From NCBI GenBank assembly GCA_029938745.1, contig JAOZUJ010000004.1, positions 1 to 29,491 on the forward strand: a DNA stretch of 29,491 nucleotides, given 5' to 3'. The notes beneath the pieces were generated by a model. That model searched no databases. It was not told the DNA's origin and worked only from the letters and a program-made list of their open reading frames with translations. This stretch comes from Candidatus Moraniibacteriota bacterium. Its GTDB lineage: Bacteria; Patescibacteriota; Minisyncoccia; Moranbacterales; GCA-2747515. This document shows positions 1-7,844 of this stretch, piece after piece (position 1 is the first letter of the stretch; each line of letters starts with the position of its first letter). The position numbers and the translations under genes are program-made.

Positions 1-2
1 GA

Positions 3-1658
3 GAGGGTCAAATAACTGACACTAATGGTTATGAACAAGTTACTTGGGTAATAAATCAAGCAACTAATTCATTCTCTATGGCAGCTGGCACAGTTAGTGT
101 GTATCCAACAGAGTCGTGTCCATCGGGTTGGGTTGAAGCAGATGGTAGTGATATTTCTCGAACGACATATTCAGATCTTTATGCGGTACTTGGTGATATG
201 TATGGTGAGGGTGATGGTTCTACCACATTTAATTTACCGGATTATCGTGGACAATTCCTCCGAGGTTGGGATCATGGTGCTGGTGTGGATCCAGACGCGG
301 CAGATCGTGGTGATAGAGGTGATGGCACAATAGGTGATGCTGTTGGTACGACACAAGAGGATATGTTTGAATCTCACACACACGATGTGCGTATGGATAA
401 TAATACATCAGGATATGGAGCTATTGATGATAATGATCATCAGGCTGGCTTTAGTTCCACAACATCAGCTACAGGAGGAAATGAAACTCGTCCAACAAAC
501 ATAAATGTACTTTATTGTATAAATACTGAAAACTCTGATGATAATAATGTATGGACAGAAAATAACGATGGCATTTATTATGATAGTGGGAATGTGGCTA
601 TTGGTTCAGAAAATTATGGCACTGATGCGAGTAATCTTCTTACAATCTCAAGTTCAATAGCACCAACAGCATCTATAACAGATGGAATACAACTCTTTGC
701 AGTTGATGATTCTGGTAGTCATGAACTCCGAGTGAGAGATGAGGCGGGTAATGTTACAACTCTATCACCACATAATTTTTCAGATATTCCGACAGGACCA
801 AGTGAAGAAATGGCATGGGCATATTATTCAGAGAGAGATGATAAATCAATTAATGTTGATATGACAAAAGCGATGCGTCTTATTGAAAAATTATCAGGAG
901 AACAGCTTATATACATAACTGATCAATCAACAGATCGAGAAATTGCATATACTGGCATGATGGATCTTCCAAATATGCCGTCACCTGAAAAAATGCAGGA
1001 AATTGATAAAACTCTATCTGGATTGCAAGATGTTGTTGTAAATATGCCAGATAATATTTCTGAGGATGTAAATGATACTTTGGATGATATAAAAAATGAT
1101 GTATTGCAACTTCAAGAAGATGTAAATGCAAGGTCAGATATTTTGGAAGATATTACGGATAGAATTGATGCTGCAGAAGTTGGATTGGATATTCTCACAC
1201 AAATTGACACACGTATTTTAACAATAGATCCAGATAAGTTGTTATTCACTGATGTGGATACAGAAGGAAACACAACGTTGACACTTGATGGTATTTTGAC
1301 AGTTGAAATACTAAAGACGCAAAGCATACAAACGAACACACTTGCGATCAATGACAATATTACAGAAGCGGATCAAGATGGGGAAGAAATAAATGCTGCT
1401 TCTGTTGGTACGGTAACGATTTCTGATGATATGGGCGATGTGACAGAAAATATTAATAAAAAGATGGAAATTACTGTGCAGACAACAGCGATAAAAAAGG
1501 GTAGTCGTGTATTTGTAACTGTTCGTGATGCTCCAGAATTAGTTGTTGCACAAGTGAAGAGTATTGTGGATGGTATGTTTACGATTGAGTTTGATTATAT
1601 TTTTGATGGAGAATCGTGGTTCATTGATTGGTTTGTTGTTGGTAATGATGTGAAATAA
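3..1658 (+). CDS. Surface protein with phage tail-collar domain (5' partial)
   Basis: The reading frame is open from the window edge (first full codon at base 3), so the gene starts upstream; the first ATG at 78 lies inside the domain and is not the true start. Shortly after that ATG comes a tail-collar (Collar, PF07484-like) domain: a PSGWVEADG segment, ISRTTYSDL, GDGSTTFNLPDYRGQFLRGWD, an HTH histidine pair and the closing RPTNINVLYCI block. Next comes a segment with ELRVRDEAGN and LSPHNF, then a long acidic coiled-coil-like stretch (about bases 960-1210) and a beta-rich C-terminus. Such proteins are usually trimeric fibres or adhesins on cell or phage surfaces; here cellular surface display is inferred because no phage genes are nearby. 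The gene ends with a strong terminator. An alternative is a prophage remnant tail fibre, but the housekeeping neighbours argue against it. Confidence 0.75.
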   Translation, partial: EGQITDTNGYEQVTWVINQATNSFSMAAGTVSVYPTESCPSGWVEADGSDISRTTYSDLYAVLGDMYGEGDGSTTFNLPDYRGQFLRGWDHGAGVDPDAADRGDRGDGTIGDAVGTTQEDMFESHTHDVRMDNNTSGYGAIDDNDHQAGFSSTTSATGGNETRPTNINVLYCINTENSDDNNVWTENNDGIYYDSGNVAIGSENYGTDASNLLTISSSIAPTASITDGIQLFAVDDSGSHELRVRDEAGNVTTLSPHNFSDIPTGPSEEMAWAYYSERDDKSINVDMTKAMRLIEKLSGEQLIYITDQSTDREIAYTGMMDLPNMPSPEKMQEIDKTLSGLQDVVVNMPDNISEDVNDTLDDIKNDVLQLQEDVNARSDILEDITDRIDAAEVGLDILTQIDTRILTIDPDKLLFTDVDTEGNTTLTLDGILTVEILKTQSIQTNTLAINDNITEADQDGEEINAASVGTVTISDDMGDVTENINKKMEITVQTTAIKKGSRVFVTVRDAPELVVAQVKSIVDGMFTIEFDYIFDGESWFIDWFVVGNDVK

Positions 1659-1669
1659 TTAATCTTTTA

Positions 1670-1699
1670 TACCCAACATTTTGAATGTTGGGTATTTTT
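1670..1699 (+). terminator. Intrinsic terminator of the collar-domain gene
   Basis: A perfect 11-bp stem (TACCCAACATT at 1670-1680 with AATGTTGGGTA at 1684-1694), a 3-nt loop and a run of five T form a textbook rho-independent terminator 11 bases after the stop codon. Confidence 0.9.
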
Positions 1700-1832
1700 A
1701 TTGACACTCTTAAAATTAATAAATGATTAATCATTTATTAACCACCTCTTTAATCACCCATTTAAATGGATATTTAAATGGGTGATTAATTTTTAAGAGT
1801 ATAAAAAAGATGTTTTTTATTGACACTCTTAA
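1695..1832. repeat. Nested palindromic intergenic element with flanking direct repeat
   Basis: Three nested inverted repeats occupy this gap. Outer arms ACTCTTAAAA (1706-1715) and TTTTAAGAGT (1791-1800) enclose a 26-bp perfect palindrome (1716-1741) and an 18-bp perfect stem with a 4-nt loop (1750-1767 and 1772-1789). The 19-bp sequence TTTTTATTGACACTCTTAA occurs at 1695-1713 and again at 1814-1832, just outside the folded part. This could be a small palindromic mobile element, a folded RNA, or a second terminator, since the 40-nt hairpin is followed by T residues. No coding potential is evident. Confidence 0.7.
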
Positions 1833-1857
1833 CTTTTTTGGTGTGTGGTGCTATAAT
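1829..1857 (+). promoter_or_regulatory. Promoter of scpA, probably giving a leaderless mRNA
   Basis: The -35-like TTAACT (1829-1834), a 17-bp spacer and a perfect TATAAT (1852-1857) precede the ScpA start codon at 1864 by only six bases after the -10. Transcription should therefore start at or next to the A of the ATG. Confidence 0.65.
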
Positions 1858-1863
1858 ATGCGC

Positions 1864-2583
1864 ATGGTGTATCAAGTAAAAACAGAACAATTTGAGGGTC
1901 CACTGGATCTTCTTTTGAGTTTGATTGAAAAGGAAGAAGTGGATATTACACGTGTGTCACTTGCACGAATTACAAATCAATATTTGGCATATATTAATGA
2001 ACAAGATGATATTTCGTTATATAATCTGACTGATTTTTTATCTGTTGCGGCAAAGTTGATTTTGGTAAAGTCACATGCACTTTTACCACTTTTGCAATTA
2101 GATGATGATGAAGAAGAGGATTTGCAAGAACTGGAAAGACAATTGGCAGCATTGAAGGTTTTCAAGGATCATAGCGAAAAATTTGCACGATTTTTTGAAA
2201 AAGTGCAAAGCTGTTATAGTAATAAGGGTATTTGGGGACAGGATGCATATTTTTGTCCACATGAAGATATTACTGCTGATGAATTGAGGAATGCTTTTTT
2301 GACATCTCTTCATACAATTCCACGGATGGAAGTGCTGGAAGAGCAAATTGTGAGTGATGTAATTTCACTAGAGCGTCGCATTGTCTTCATTCAAAAAAGT
2401 GTGCAACAACGAGCAACAATTGTTTTTTCTGAAATTACAATAAATGCAACAGATCGATCTGAGGTTGTGATATCATTTTTAGCATTATTGGAATTAGTGA
2501 AACAGCAAATTATCGTAGCTCGTCAAAAAGGTATTTTTGATGACATTGTTATTAAAAATGAAGAGTTGAAAATTAAGAATTAA
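1864..2583 (+). CDS. scpA: Segregation and condensation protein A (kleisin)
   Basis: The 239-aa product matches ScpA, the kleisin subunit that bridges SMC heads and binds ScpB in the condensin complex that compacts and segregates chromosomes. The diagnostic N-terminus (VKTEQFEGPLDLLLSLIEK, then VDITRVSLARITNQYLAYI) and the helix with AAKLILVKSHALLP bind the SMC neck; an acidic linker (DDDEEEDLQELE) follows, and the C-terminal winged helix ends near FDDIVI. The open frame extends to 1810, but those codons would lie on or upstream of the promoter -10, and family members begin near MVYQVKTEQFEG, so ATG 1864 is chosen. scpB follows after 12 bases, the usual operon arrangement. No smc gene is in the window. 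Confidence 0.95.
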   Translation: MVYQVKTEQFEGPLDLLLSLIEKEEVDITRVSLARITNQYLAYINEQDDISLYNLTDFLSVAAKLILVKSHALLPLLQLDDDEEEDLQELERQLAALKVFKDHSEKFARFFEKVQSCYSNKGIWGQDAYFCPHEDITADELRNAFLTSLHTIPRMEVLEEQIVSDVISLERRIVFIQKSVQQRATIVFSEITINATDRSEVVISFLALLELVKQQIIVARQKGIFDDIVIKNEELKIKN

Positions 2584-2595
2584 GAATTGTAAATT

Positions 2596-3183
2596 ATGAA
2601 GAAAGAAGAAATAAATATTGTTGCAGTCTTGGAATCGGTTTTATTTATGTATGGACGAGAGATTTCTTTTACACGTATTGGAGAATTATTAGATGTGTCT
2701 GAGGAAGGTGCTGTACAAACAGTGAAAGCTTTGCAAGGAGAATATAAAAAGCGAGAAAATTGTGGCTTGCGTATTATTGTGAAAGATGATGTAGTACAAA
2801 TGGTAACACATTCAAATTCAGCAAAGGTCATTGAACAAATTACGAAAAAAGAATTGGATGGACCACTAACGCCAGTTGCAATGGAAGTGCTCTCAATTAT
2901 TGTATATCGTGAGCCTATCAGCAAAATTGATATTGAGGCGATTCGTGGTGTAAACTGCTCATTTTCAATTCGTAATTTATTGCGACGTGGTTTAATTGAG
3001 CGTGTTCATACTGACAAGACAAGGCGTGTGCAACAATATCAAACAACAATTGATCTTTTGCGATTACTTGGCATTGAATCTGTGGAGGAATTACCAGAAT
3101 TTGATGAATTGTCTACGGATAAACGTATTGATGCAATTTTATATAATGAATTAGATAATCAGGGTACTGTAAATAATGGCTGA
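2596..3183 (+). CDS. scpB: Segregation and condensation protein B
   Basis: The 195-aa product is ScpB, which dimerises and binds the ScpA kleisin in the SMC-ScpAB condensin. It shows two winged-helix domains: the first at about residues 7-80 (AVLESVLFMYGREISFTRIGELLDVSEEGAVQTV), and the second with the signature LTPVAMEVLSIIVYREPISK and IEAIRGVNCSFSIRNLLRRGLIE. The length is typical. It lies directly downstream of scpA and its last eight bases overlap the dacA start (ATGGCTGA), suggesting translational coupling. No Shine-Dalgarno is seen before its ATG. Confidence 0.95.
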   Translation: MKKEEINIVAVLESVLFMYGREISFTRIGELLDVSEEGAVQTVKALQGEYKKRENCGLRIIVKDDVVQMVTHSNSAKVIEQITKKELDGPLTPVAMEVLSIIVYREPISKIDIEAIRGVNCSFSIRNLLRRGLIERVHTDKTRRVQQYQTTIDLLRLLGIESVEELPEFDELSTDKRIDAILYNELDNQGTVNNG

Positions 3184-4246
3184 TTTCATGCGAGAAAAAA
3201 TGACAAAAAAACAACGTGCAACACTGGCGTCATATCCAATTGCGGTTTTTGTGTTTTTTGCAATGTTGGCTATTGTAAGCATATTTATCAACAATGCAGA
3301 TAAACAAATTAAAGAAGAAAGTCTTGTTAGCACAAAGGAACAATCGGAGCAAAAAAAGGAAAAGTTGCAATCAATTTTATCACGTAAAGATGATATTTTA
3401 ACACGAGCAATTTATCAACCAGTTAAAAAAGAAAATTTTTCTAATCTAGAGATGATTAATGCACATGCTGGCATTGTGCTTGATGCAGAGTCAGGCACGA
3501 TCTTATGGGAAAAGGATTCGACTGAGCATCGTTCCATTGCATCAATGACAAAATTGGTCACGGCAATGGTTGTGATTGATCGCGTTCGCGACTTGGATGA
3601 AATTGTGACGATTCCAGCGGAGGTACAACATATTGAAGGCACAAAAGTAGGGTGTCCGACTTCTGTGATTTGTAATGGCGAGCGCTTACAAACAGGAGAG
3701 CAAGTGCGCTTGCGTGATTTACTTAAAGCGACATTGATGTACAGTGCAAATGATGCGGCGACTGTGCTAGGAATTCATGTTGGTGGGAGCGAAGAAAAAT
3801 TCGCAAAATTAATGAATGCACGCATGAAAGAACTTGGTGCAGGAAATACGAATTTTTGTCGTCCGTCAGGGTTAGAATTGGATGAAAATGAGGAAGCTTG
3901 TTATTCTAGCGCATATGATATTGCACGTGTGATGGCGCATTTATTGCAACATGATAAATATGATATTTTGTGGGATATCATGCGTACAAAAGAAACAACA
4001 TTTACATCAGTTGATGGTGAAATAGAACACGAGCTTGAAAATACAAATCGTCTTGTAGGTGAAATGCCAAACCTTGTTGGCGCAAAAACAGGATTTACGC
4101 CGCGAGCTGGTTATTGTTTGGCACTTGCATCTGATGATCCAACACGAAAACATGATGTTATATCAGTTGTATTAGATGATTATCATCGCTTTGATGATGT
4201 GCAATCAATGAGTGCATGGGCATTTGATAATTATGCATGGCAATAA
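3176..4246 (+). CDS. dacA: D-alanyl-D-alanine carboxypeptidase (DacA/PBP5-like, peptidase S11)
   Basis: This 356-aa penicillin-binding protein trims the terminal D-Ala from peptidoglycan stem peptides outside the membrane. All three catalytic motifs are present: SMTK (nucleophile S123, K126), SAN (S190-N192) and KTG (K304-G306). An N-terminal hydrophobic segment (about residues 20-39) acts as signal or anchor and is followed by a charged, helical linker (about 41-80). C160 and C166 sit in a short insertion and could form a disulfide. The C-terminal beta domain typical of E. coli PBP5 is absent, so membrane attachment is probably N-terminal. The start overlaps the end of scpB. An endopeptidase role within the S11 family cannot be excluded. 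Confidence 0.9.
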   Translation: MADFMREKMTKKQRATLASYPIAVFVFFAMLAIVSIFINNADKQIKEESLVSTKEQSEQKKEKLQSILSRKDDILTRAIYQPVKKENFSNLEMINAHAGIVLDAESGTILWEKDSTEHRSIASMTKLVTAMVVIDRVRDLDEIVTIPAEVQHIEGTKVGCPTSVICNGERLQTGEQVRLRDLLKATLMYSANDAATVLGIHVGGSEEKFAKLMNARMKELGAGNTNFCRPSGLELDENEEACYSSAYDIARVMAHLLQHDKYDILWDIMRTKETTFTSVDGEIEHELENTNRLVGEMPNLVGAKTGFTPRAGYCLALASDDPTRKHDVISVVLDDYHRFDDVQSMSAWAFDNYAWQ

Positions 4247-4303
4247 CATTGAATTGAAGTTCAGTTGTGTACGGGATGATTTAAATAATATATAATTTTT
4301 TTG

Positions 4304-4312
4304 TGGTATAAT
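4304..4312 (+). promoter_or_regulatory. Extended -10 promoter of mraY
   Basis: TGG followed by TATAAT (4307-4312) is an extended -10 element; no good -35 is seen 17 bp upstream. The mraY ATG lies nine bases after the hexamer, so the mRNA has no leader or one of about 1-3 nt. Confidence 0.6.
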
Positions 4313-4320
4313 AGGTATAT

Positions 4321-5418
4321 ATGATAATTCAATCAATTTGTGAAACGCCAGAAATTGAAAACGTGCTTAAGATTATGCTTACGGGCATAATAGCGTTTAT
4401 TATTGCTTTTTTGATTACGCCAATTTGGACACATTTTTTATATAAGTATAAACTTGGCATTAAAATTAAAGAAAAGAGTGTACAAGGAGATTCATTGGAA
4501 TATGTAAATACATTACATGCAGATAAGTCTGGCACGCCAACAATGGGCGGTGTAATTGTGTGGGGTAGTGTTTTAGTTTTTATCTTGTTAGCGCATTATG
4601 TTTTTCCGATATTAGCATGGAGTATGGATAGTGCATTTTTAGCACGATTGGATTTTCTTTCCAGACAACAAACATGGTTGCCGTTGTTTGCGTTAGTCGC
4701 TACAGGGATATTAGGATTATTTGATGATGTGATGAGCGTGCGTGGTTGGGGGAGTAATAAAGGCGGTGGTATGCGATTTGCAGTTCGATTTTGGTGGCTC
4801 TTTGCGATTGCGGCGCTTGGCGCATGGTGGTTTTATTTCAAATTAGGATGGGATCAAATTCATATTTTAGCAATTGGAGACTTTAGTATTGGCTTATGGT
4901 ATATCCCATTATTTATTTTTGTTATTCTTTTTACAGCATTTTCTTCCAATGAAACGGATGGTTTGGATGGTCTTAATGGTGGTGTTTTGATGATGGCATT
5001 TTCTGCATTTGCTGTTATTGCCTTTTCACAAAATAAAATTGATCTTGCTGCCTTTTGTGTTGCACTTGCTGGAGCTCTCTTGGCATTTTTGTGGTTCAAT
5101 GTGTATCCTGCACGATTTTTTATGGGTGATACTGGAGCAATCAGCCTTGGCGCAACACTGGGTGTTATTGCAATGATGACAAATTCTGTCATACCATTAT
5201 TTATTATTGTATTTATATACGTTTTAGAGTCAGGAAGTGCATTTATTCAAATTGTATCAAAGAAGTTTTTTAAGAGAAAGGTATTTCTCGCAGCACCGTT
5301 ACATCACCATTTTGAAGCAATCGGGTGGCCAGAACCAAAAATAACAATGCGTGCATGGATTTTTACAGCTGTGATGGTTGTTCTTGGGCTCATTGTTGGT
5401 GTAATTGGTATGGGATAA
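4321..5418 (+). CDS. mraY: Phospho-N-acetylmuramoyl-pentapeptide-transferase
   Basis: The 365-aa polytopic membrane enzyme transfers phospho-MurNAc-pentapeptide from UDP to undecaprenyl phosphate, making lipid I, the first membrane step of peptidoglycan synthesis. Recognisable motifs are TPTMGG (72-77), the FDDV aspartates (D135, D136), TDGLDGL (212-218) with N210 nearby, FMGDTG (267-272) and the histidine loop APLHHHFE (325-332). About ten hydrophobic segments fit the family. The motif normally reading N-x-x-N-x-TDGLDGL is SSNETDGLDGL here, a minor variation. It sits alone rather than in a mur/fts cluster and has its own promoter. Confidence 0.95.
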   Translation: MIIQSICETPEIENVLKIMLTGIIAFIIAFLITPIWTHFLYKYKLGIKIKEKSVQGDSLEYVNTLHADKSGTPTMGGVIVWGSVLVFILLAHYVFPILAWSMDSAFLARLDFLSRQQTWLPLFALVATGILGLFDDVMSVRGWGSNKGGGMRFAVRFWWLFAIAALGAWWFYFKLGWDQIHILAIGDFSIGLWYIPLFIFVILFTAFSSNETDGLDGLNGGVLMMAFSAFAVIAFSQNKIDLAAFCVALAGALLAFLWFNVYPARFFMGDTGAISLGATLGVIAMMTNSVIPLFIIVFIYVLESGSAFIQIVSKKFFKRKVFLAAPLHHHFEAIGWPEPKITMRAWIFTAVMVVLGLIVGVIGMG

Positions 5419-5448
5419 ATTTAAAAAATAAAAAATTAAATAAATAGT

Positions 5449-6510
5449 ATGAATATAAAAAAAGTACAAGATGTAGATGTTCATGGTAAAAAAGTAATTG
5501 TGCGTGTTGATTTTAATATATCAATTGATGACGATAATCATGTAAAATCAACGTATAAAATTGCTGCAGCAAAACATACTATTGATTTATTGGTTGATGG
5601 TGGTGCATCACATATTGCACTGTTAACGCATCTAGGTCGTCCAGACGGTAAAATAGATAAAAAGTATTCATTGGAAAAAATTGTTGACGATGTGTCTGCT
5701 GTACTAGGACGAGATGTTGAGTTTGTATCAGATTGTATTGGTGATAATGTGTCAGATGCGGTGAGTGGATTTGCACAAGGAAAAATTATATTACTAGAAA
5801 ACGTACGATTCCACGATGGTGAAAAAAAAGATAAAAAAACATTTGCTGCACAATTATGCGCGCCCTTTGATGTATATGTAAATGATGCATTTGCAGTTTG
5901 TCATAGAGTACATGCATCAGTGCACGCAATTACAACATGTATACCATCATTTGCGGGTCTGTGGATACAAAAAGAACTGGATCAGTTACATCAAGTAAAA
6001 ACCCAGCCAGTACAACCTGCTGTCGCAATTATCGGTGGCGCAAAGATTGATACAAAAATACCAATGATCGAGGAATTTCAAAAAAAATATGAAACAGTGC
6101 TGGTCGGTGGTCGCATAGCTGTGGAAGCGCGTGATCAAAAGATGCAATTTGATGATAATGTAATTTTACCAGTTGATTTTGAATATAAATATTATGATAT
6201 TGGACCACATACAATTGAAAAATATTGTGCCATTATTGCAAAAGCAAAAACAATTGTATGGAATGGACCAGTGGGAATGATTGAAGAAAAAAAATACACA
6301 AAAGGAACATTTTCGCTTATTGAAGCAATTGCAAAAAATACAGATGCTTTTAGCTTGATTGGCGGTGGCGAGAGTGTGCAAATGGTTGAAGAAAGTGGCT
6401 TGATGGACAAAATATCCTTTGTGTCTACTGGTGGTGGTGCAATGCTTGCTTATCTTGGTAGTGAGGATTTACCTGGTATTAATGTTTTGATGATGACAGA
6501 TGACAAATGA
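5449..6510 (+). CDS. pgk: Phosphoglycerate kinase (short form)
   Basis: Pgk interconverts 1,3-bisphosphoglycerate + ADP and 3-phosphoglycerate + ATP in glycolysis. The visible motifs are VRVDFN (18-23), HLGRP (61-65), LLENVRF (115-121), NDAF...HR..AS (145-157), GGAK (196-199), DIGP (250-253), WNGPVG (271-276), GGGES (305-309) and STGGGA (326-331), covering both substrate-binding lobes. At 353 aa it is roughly 35-40 residues shorter than common bacterial Pgk; the loss falls between GGAK and DIGP, in the nucleotide-binding lobe. It follows mraY by 30 bases with no visible promoter and precedes enolase. Confidence 0.93.
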   Translation: MNIKKVQDVDVHGKKVIVRVDFNISIDDDNHVKSTYKIAAAKHTIDLLVDGGASHIALLTHLGRPDGKIDKKYSLEKIVDDVSAVLGRDVEFVSDCIGDNVSDAVSGFAQGKIILLENVRFHDGEKKDKKTFAAQLCAPFDVYVNDAFAVCHRVHASVHAITTCIPSFAGLWIQKELDQLHQVKTQPVQPAVAIIGGAKIDTKIPMIEEFQKKYETVLVGGRIAVEARDQKMQFDDNVILPVDFEYKYYDIGPHTIEKYCAIIAKAKTIVWNGPVGMIEEKKYTKGTFSLIEAIAKNTDAFSLIGGGESVQMVEESGLMDKISFVSTGGGAMLAYLGSEDLPGINVLMMTDDK

Positions 6511-6547
6511 GATCATAATACAGCGTAGAGTATGTATTTTGATTATG

Positions 6548-6556
6548 TGTTATAAT
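6548..6556 (+). promoter_or_regulatory. Extended -10 promoter of eno
   Basis: TGT followed by TATAAT (6551-6556) forms an extended -10 in the 76-base gap between pgk and eno. No convincing -35 is seen. A leader of about 24 nt without a Shine-Dalgarno would result. Confidence 0.55.
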
Positions 6557-6586
6557 ATATAAATAATAAAAAACAAATATAAATAT

Positions 6587-7837
6587 ATGGCGAAAATAAA
6601 AAAAGTATTTGCACGTGAGATCTTGGACTCACGAGGTAATCCAACAATTGAGGCAGAATTATATCTTGATGATGGCACAAAATCATGGTCACAAGTGCCG
6701 AGTGGTGCATCGACAGGTGAATTTGAGGCATTGGAACTTCGTGATGGTGATAAAAAGCGATATGATGGAAAAGGCGTACTCACTGCAATTGAAAATATTA
6801 ATGGTGAATTACAAAAAGCTGTGATTGGTATGAATGTATCAGATCAACGTGCAATTGATCAAAAAATGATCGAGCTTGATGGAACAGAAAATAAAGAACG
6901 GCTTGGCGCAAATGCAATATTGGCAATTTCGCTTGCAGCGTGTAGAGCAGCAGCAATTAGTGATAAAAAACAATTATATACACATATTGCAGATTTGCAT
7001 AATAATGATACGGTTGCATTGCCAATCCCAATGTTTAATATCATTAATGGTGGACAACACGCGGATAGTGGCTTGGCAATTCAAGAATACAAAATTGTAC
7101 CACAAGGTATTGAAACTTTTAAAGAACAATATCGTGCAGGTTCAGAAATTTTTCATGCACTTAAGAAACACCTTGCAGAAAAAGGACTTGCAACGTCAGT
7201 TGGGGATGAGGGTGGTTTTGCGCCACGATTAAAAAGTAATACAGAACCACTTACAGCAATTGAAACAGCTGTTGCTGAAGCTGGATACAAAATGGGTCAA
7301 GAGATCAACATTGCAATTGATGCAGCCGCAAATTCTTTTTATCATGAAGAGTGTGGACATTATGCCTTTGAATTAGAGGATAAGGCGTATTCACGAGAGG
7401 AATTATTGGAAGAATATCAAAAATGGGTTGATGATCATTATATTATGAGCATAGAAGATGGATTGTCAGAATATGATTGGGAAGGGTGGCATAAGATGTA
7501 TGAAAAATTTGATGAACAAATAATGCTCATAGGTGATGATCTGATCGTGACGAATACAAAAAGATTACAGCGTGCAATTGATGAGAAAGCATGCAATTCT
7601 GTTTTGATTAAGCCAAATCAAATTGGTACAGTGAGTGAAACATTAGATTGTATAAAGCTTGCACAAGATAACGATATGAAGACCGTAGTCTCACATCGTA
7701 GTGGAGAAACAATTGATGATTTTATTGCTGATCTGTCAGTTGGTGTTGCGTCTGATTTTATTAAAACGGGTTCACTATCTCGTGGAGAAAGACTATGTAA
7801 ATATAATCGATTATTAACAATCGCAGAACAGATTTAA
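6587..7837 (+). CDS. eno: Enolase
   Basis: Enolase dehydrates 2-phosphoglycerate to phosphoenolpyruvate. The 416-aa protein carries the flexible loop SGASTG (39-44), H158 in INGGQHAD, the acid E208 in GDEGGFAP, Mg ligands D245, E290 (SIEDG) and D317 (GDDL), catalytic base K342 (KPNQIGT) and the SHRSGET loop (369-375). The C-terminal motif usually reading SRSER is SRGER, and D-x-AASEFY is DAAANSFY; neither change touches catalytic residues. Downstream, the PfkB kinase begins seven bases after the stop, suggesting one transcript. Confidence 0.97.
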   Translation: MAKIKKVFAREILDSRGNPTIEAELYLDDGTKSWSQVPSGASTGEFEALELRDGDKKRYDGKGVLTAIENINGELQKAVIGMNVSDQRAIDQKMIELDGTENKERLGANAILAISLAACRAAAISDKKQLYTHIADLHNNDTVALPIPMFNIINGGQHADSGLAIQEYKIVPQGIETFKEQYRAGSEIFHALKKHLAEKGLATSVGDEGGFAPRLKSNTEPLTAIETAVAEAGYKMGQEINIAIDAAANSFYHEECGHYAFELEDKAYSREELLEEYQKWVDDHYIMSIEDGLSEYDWEGWHKMYEKFDEQIMLIGDDLIVTNTKRLQRAIDEKACNSVLIKPNQIGTVSETLDCIKLAQDNDMKTVVSHRSGETIDDFIADLSVGVASDFIKTGSLSRGERLCKYNRLLTIAEQI

Positions 7838-7844
7838 AAAGCGT

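Noticed and set aside
1701..1800. CIRCE-type heat-shock operator (TTGACACTC...GAGT)
   Set aside because: CIRCE reads TTAGCACTC-N9-GAGTGCTAA; both the arm sequence and the spacing differ.
1820..1857. TTGACA at 1820-1825 as the -35 of the scpA promoter
   Set aside because: It is 26 bp from the TATAAT, too far; TTAACT at 17 bp fits better.
1810..1863. Upstream extension of ScpA from 1810
   Set aside because: The extension overlaps the promoter and adds residues (FFIDTLNFFG...) not typical of ScpA.
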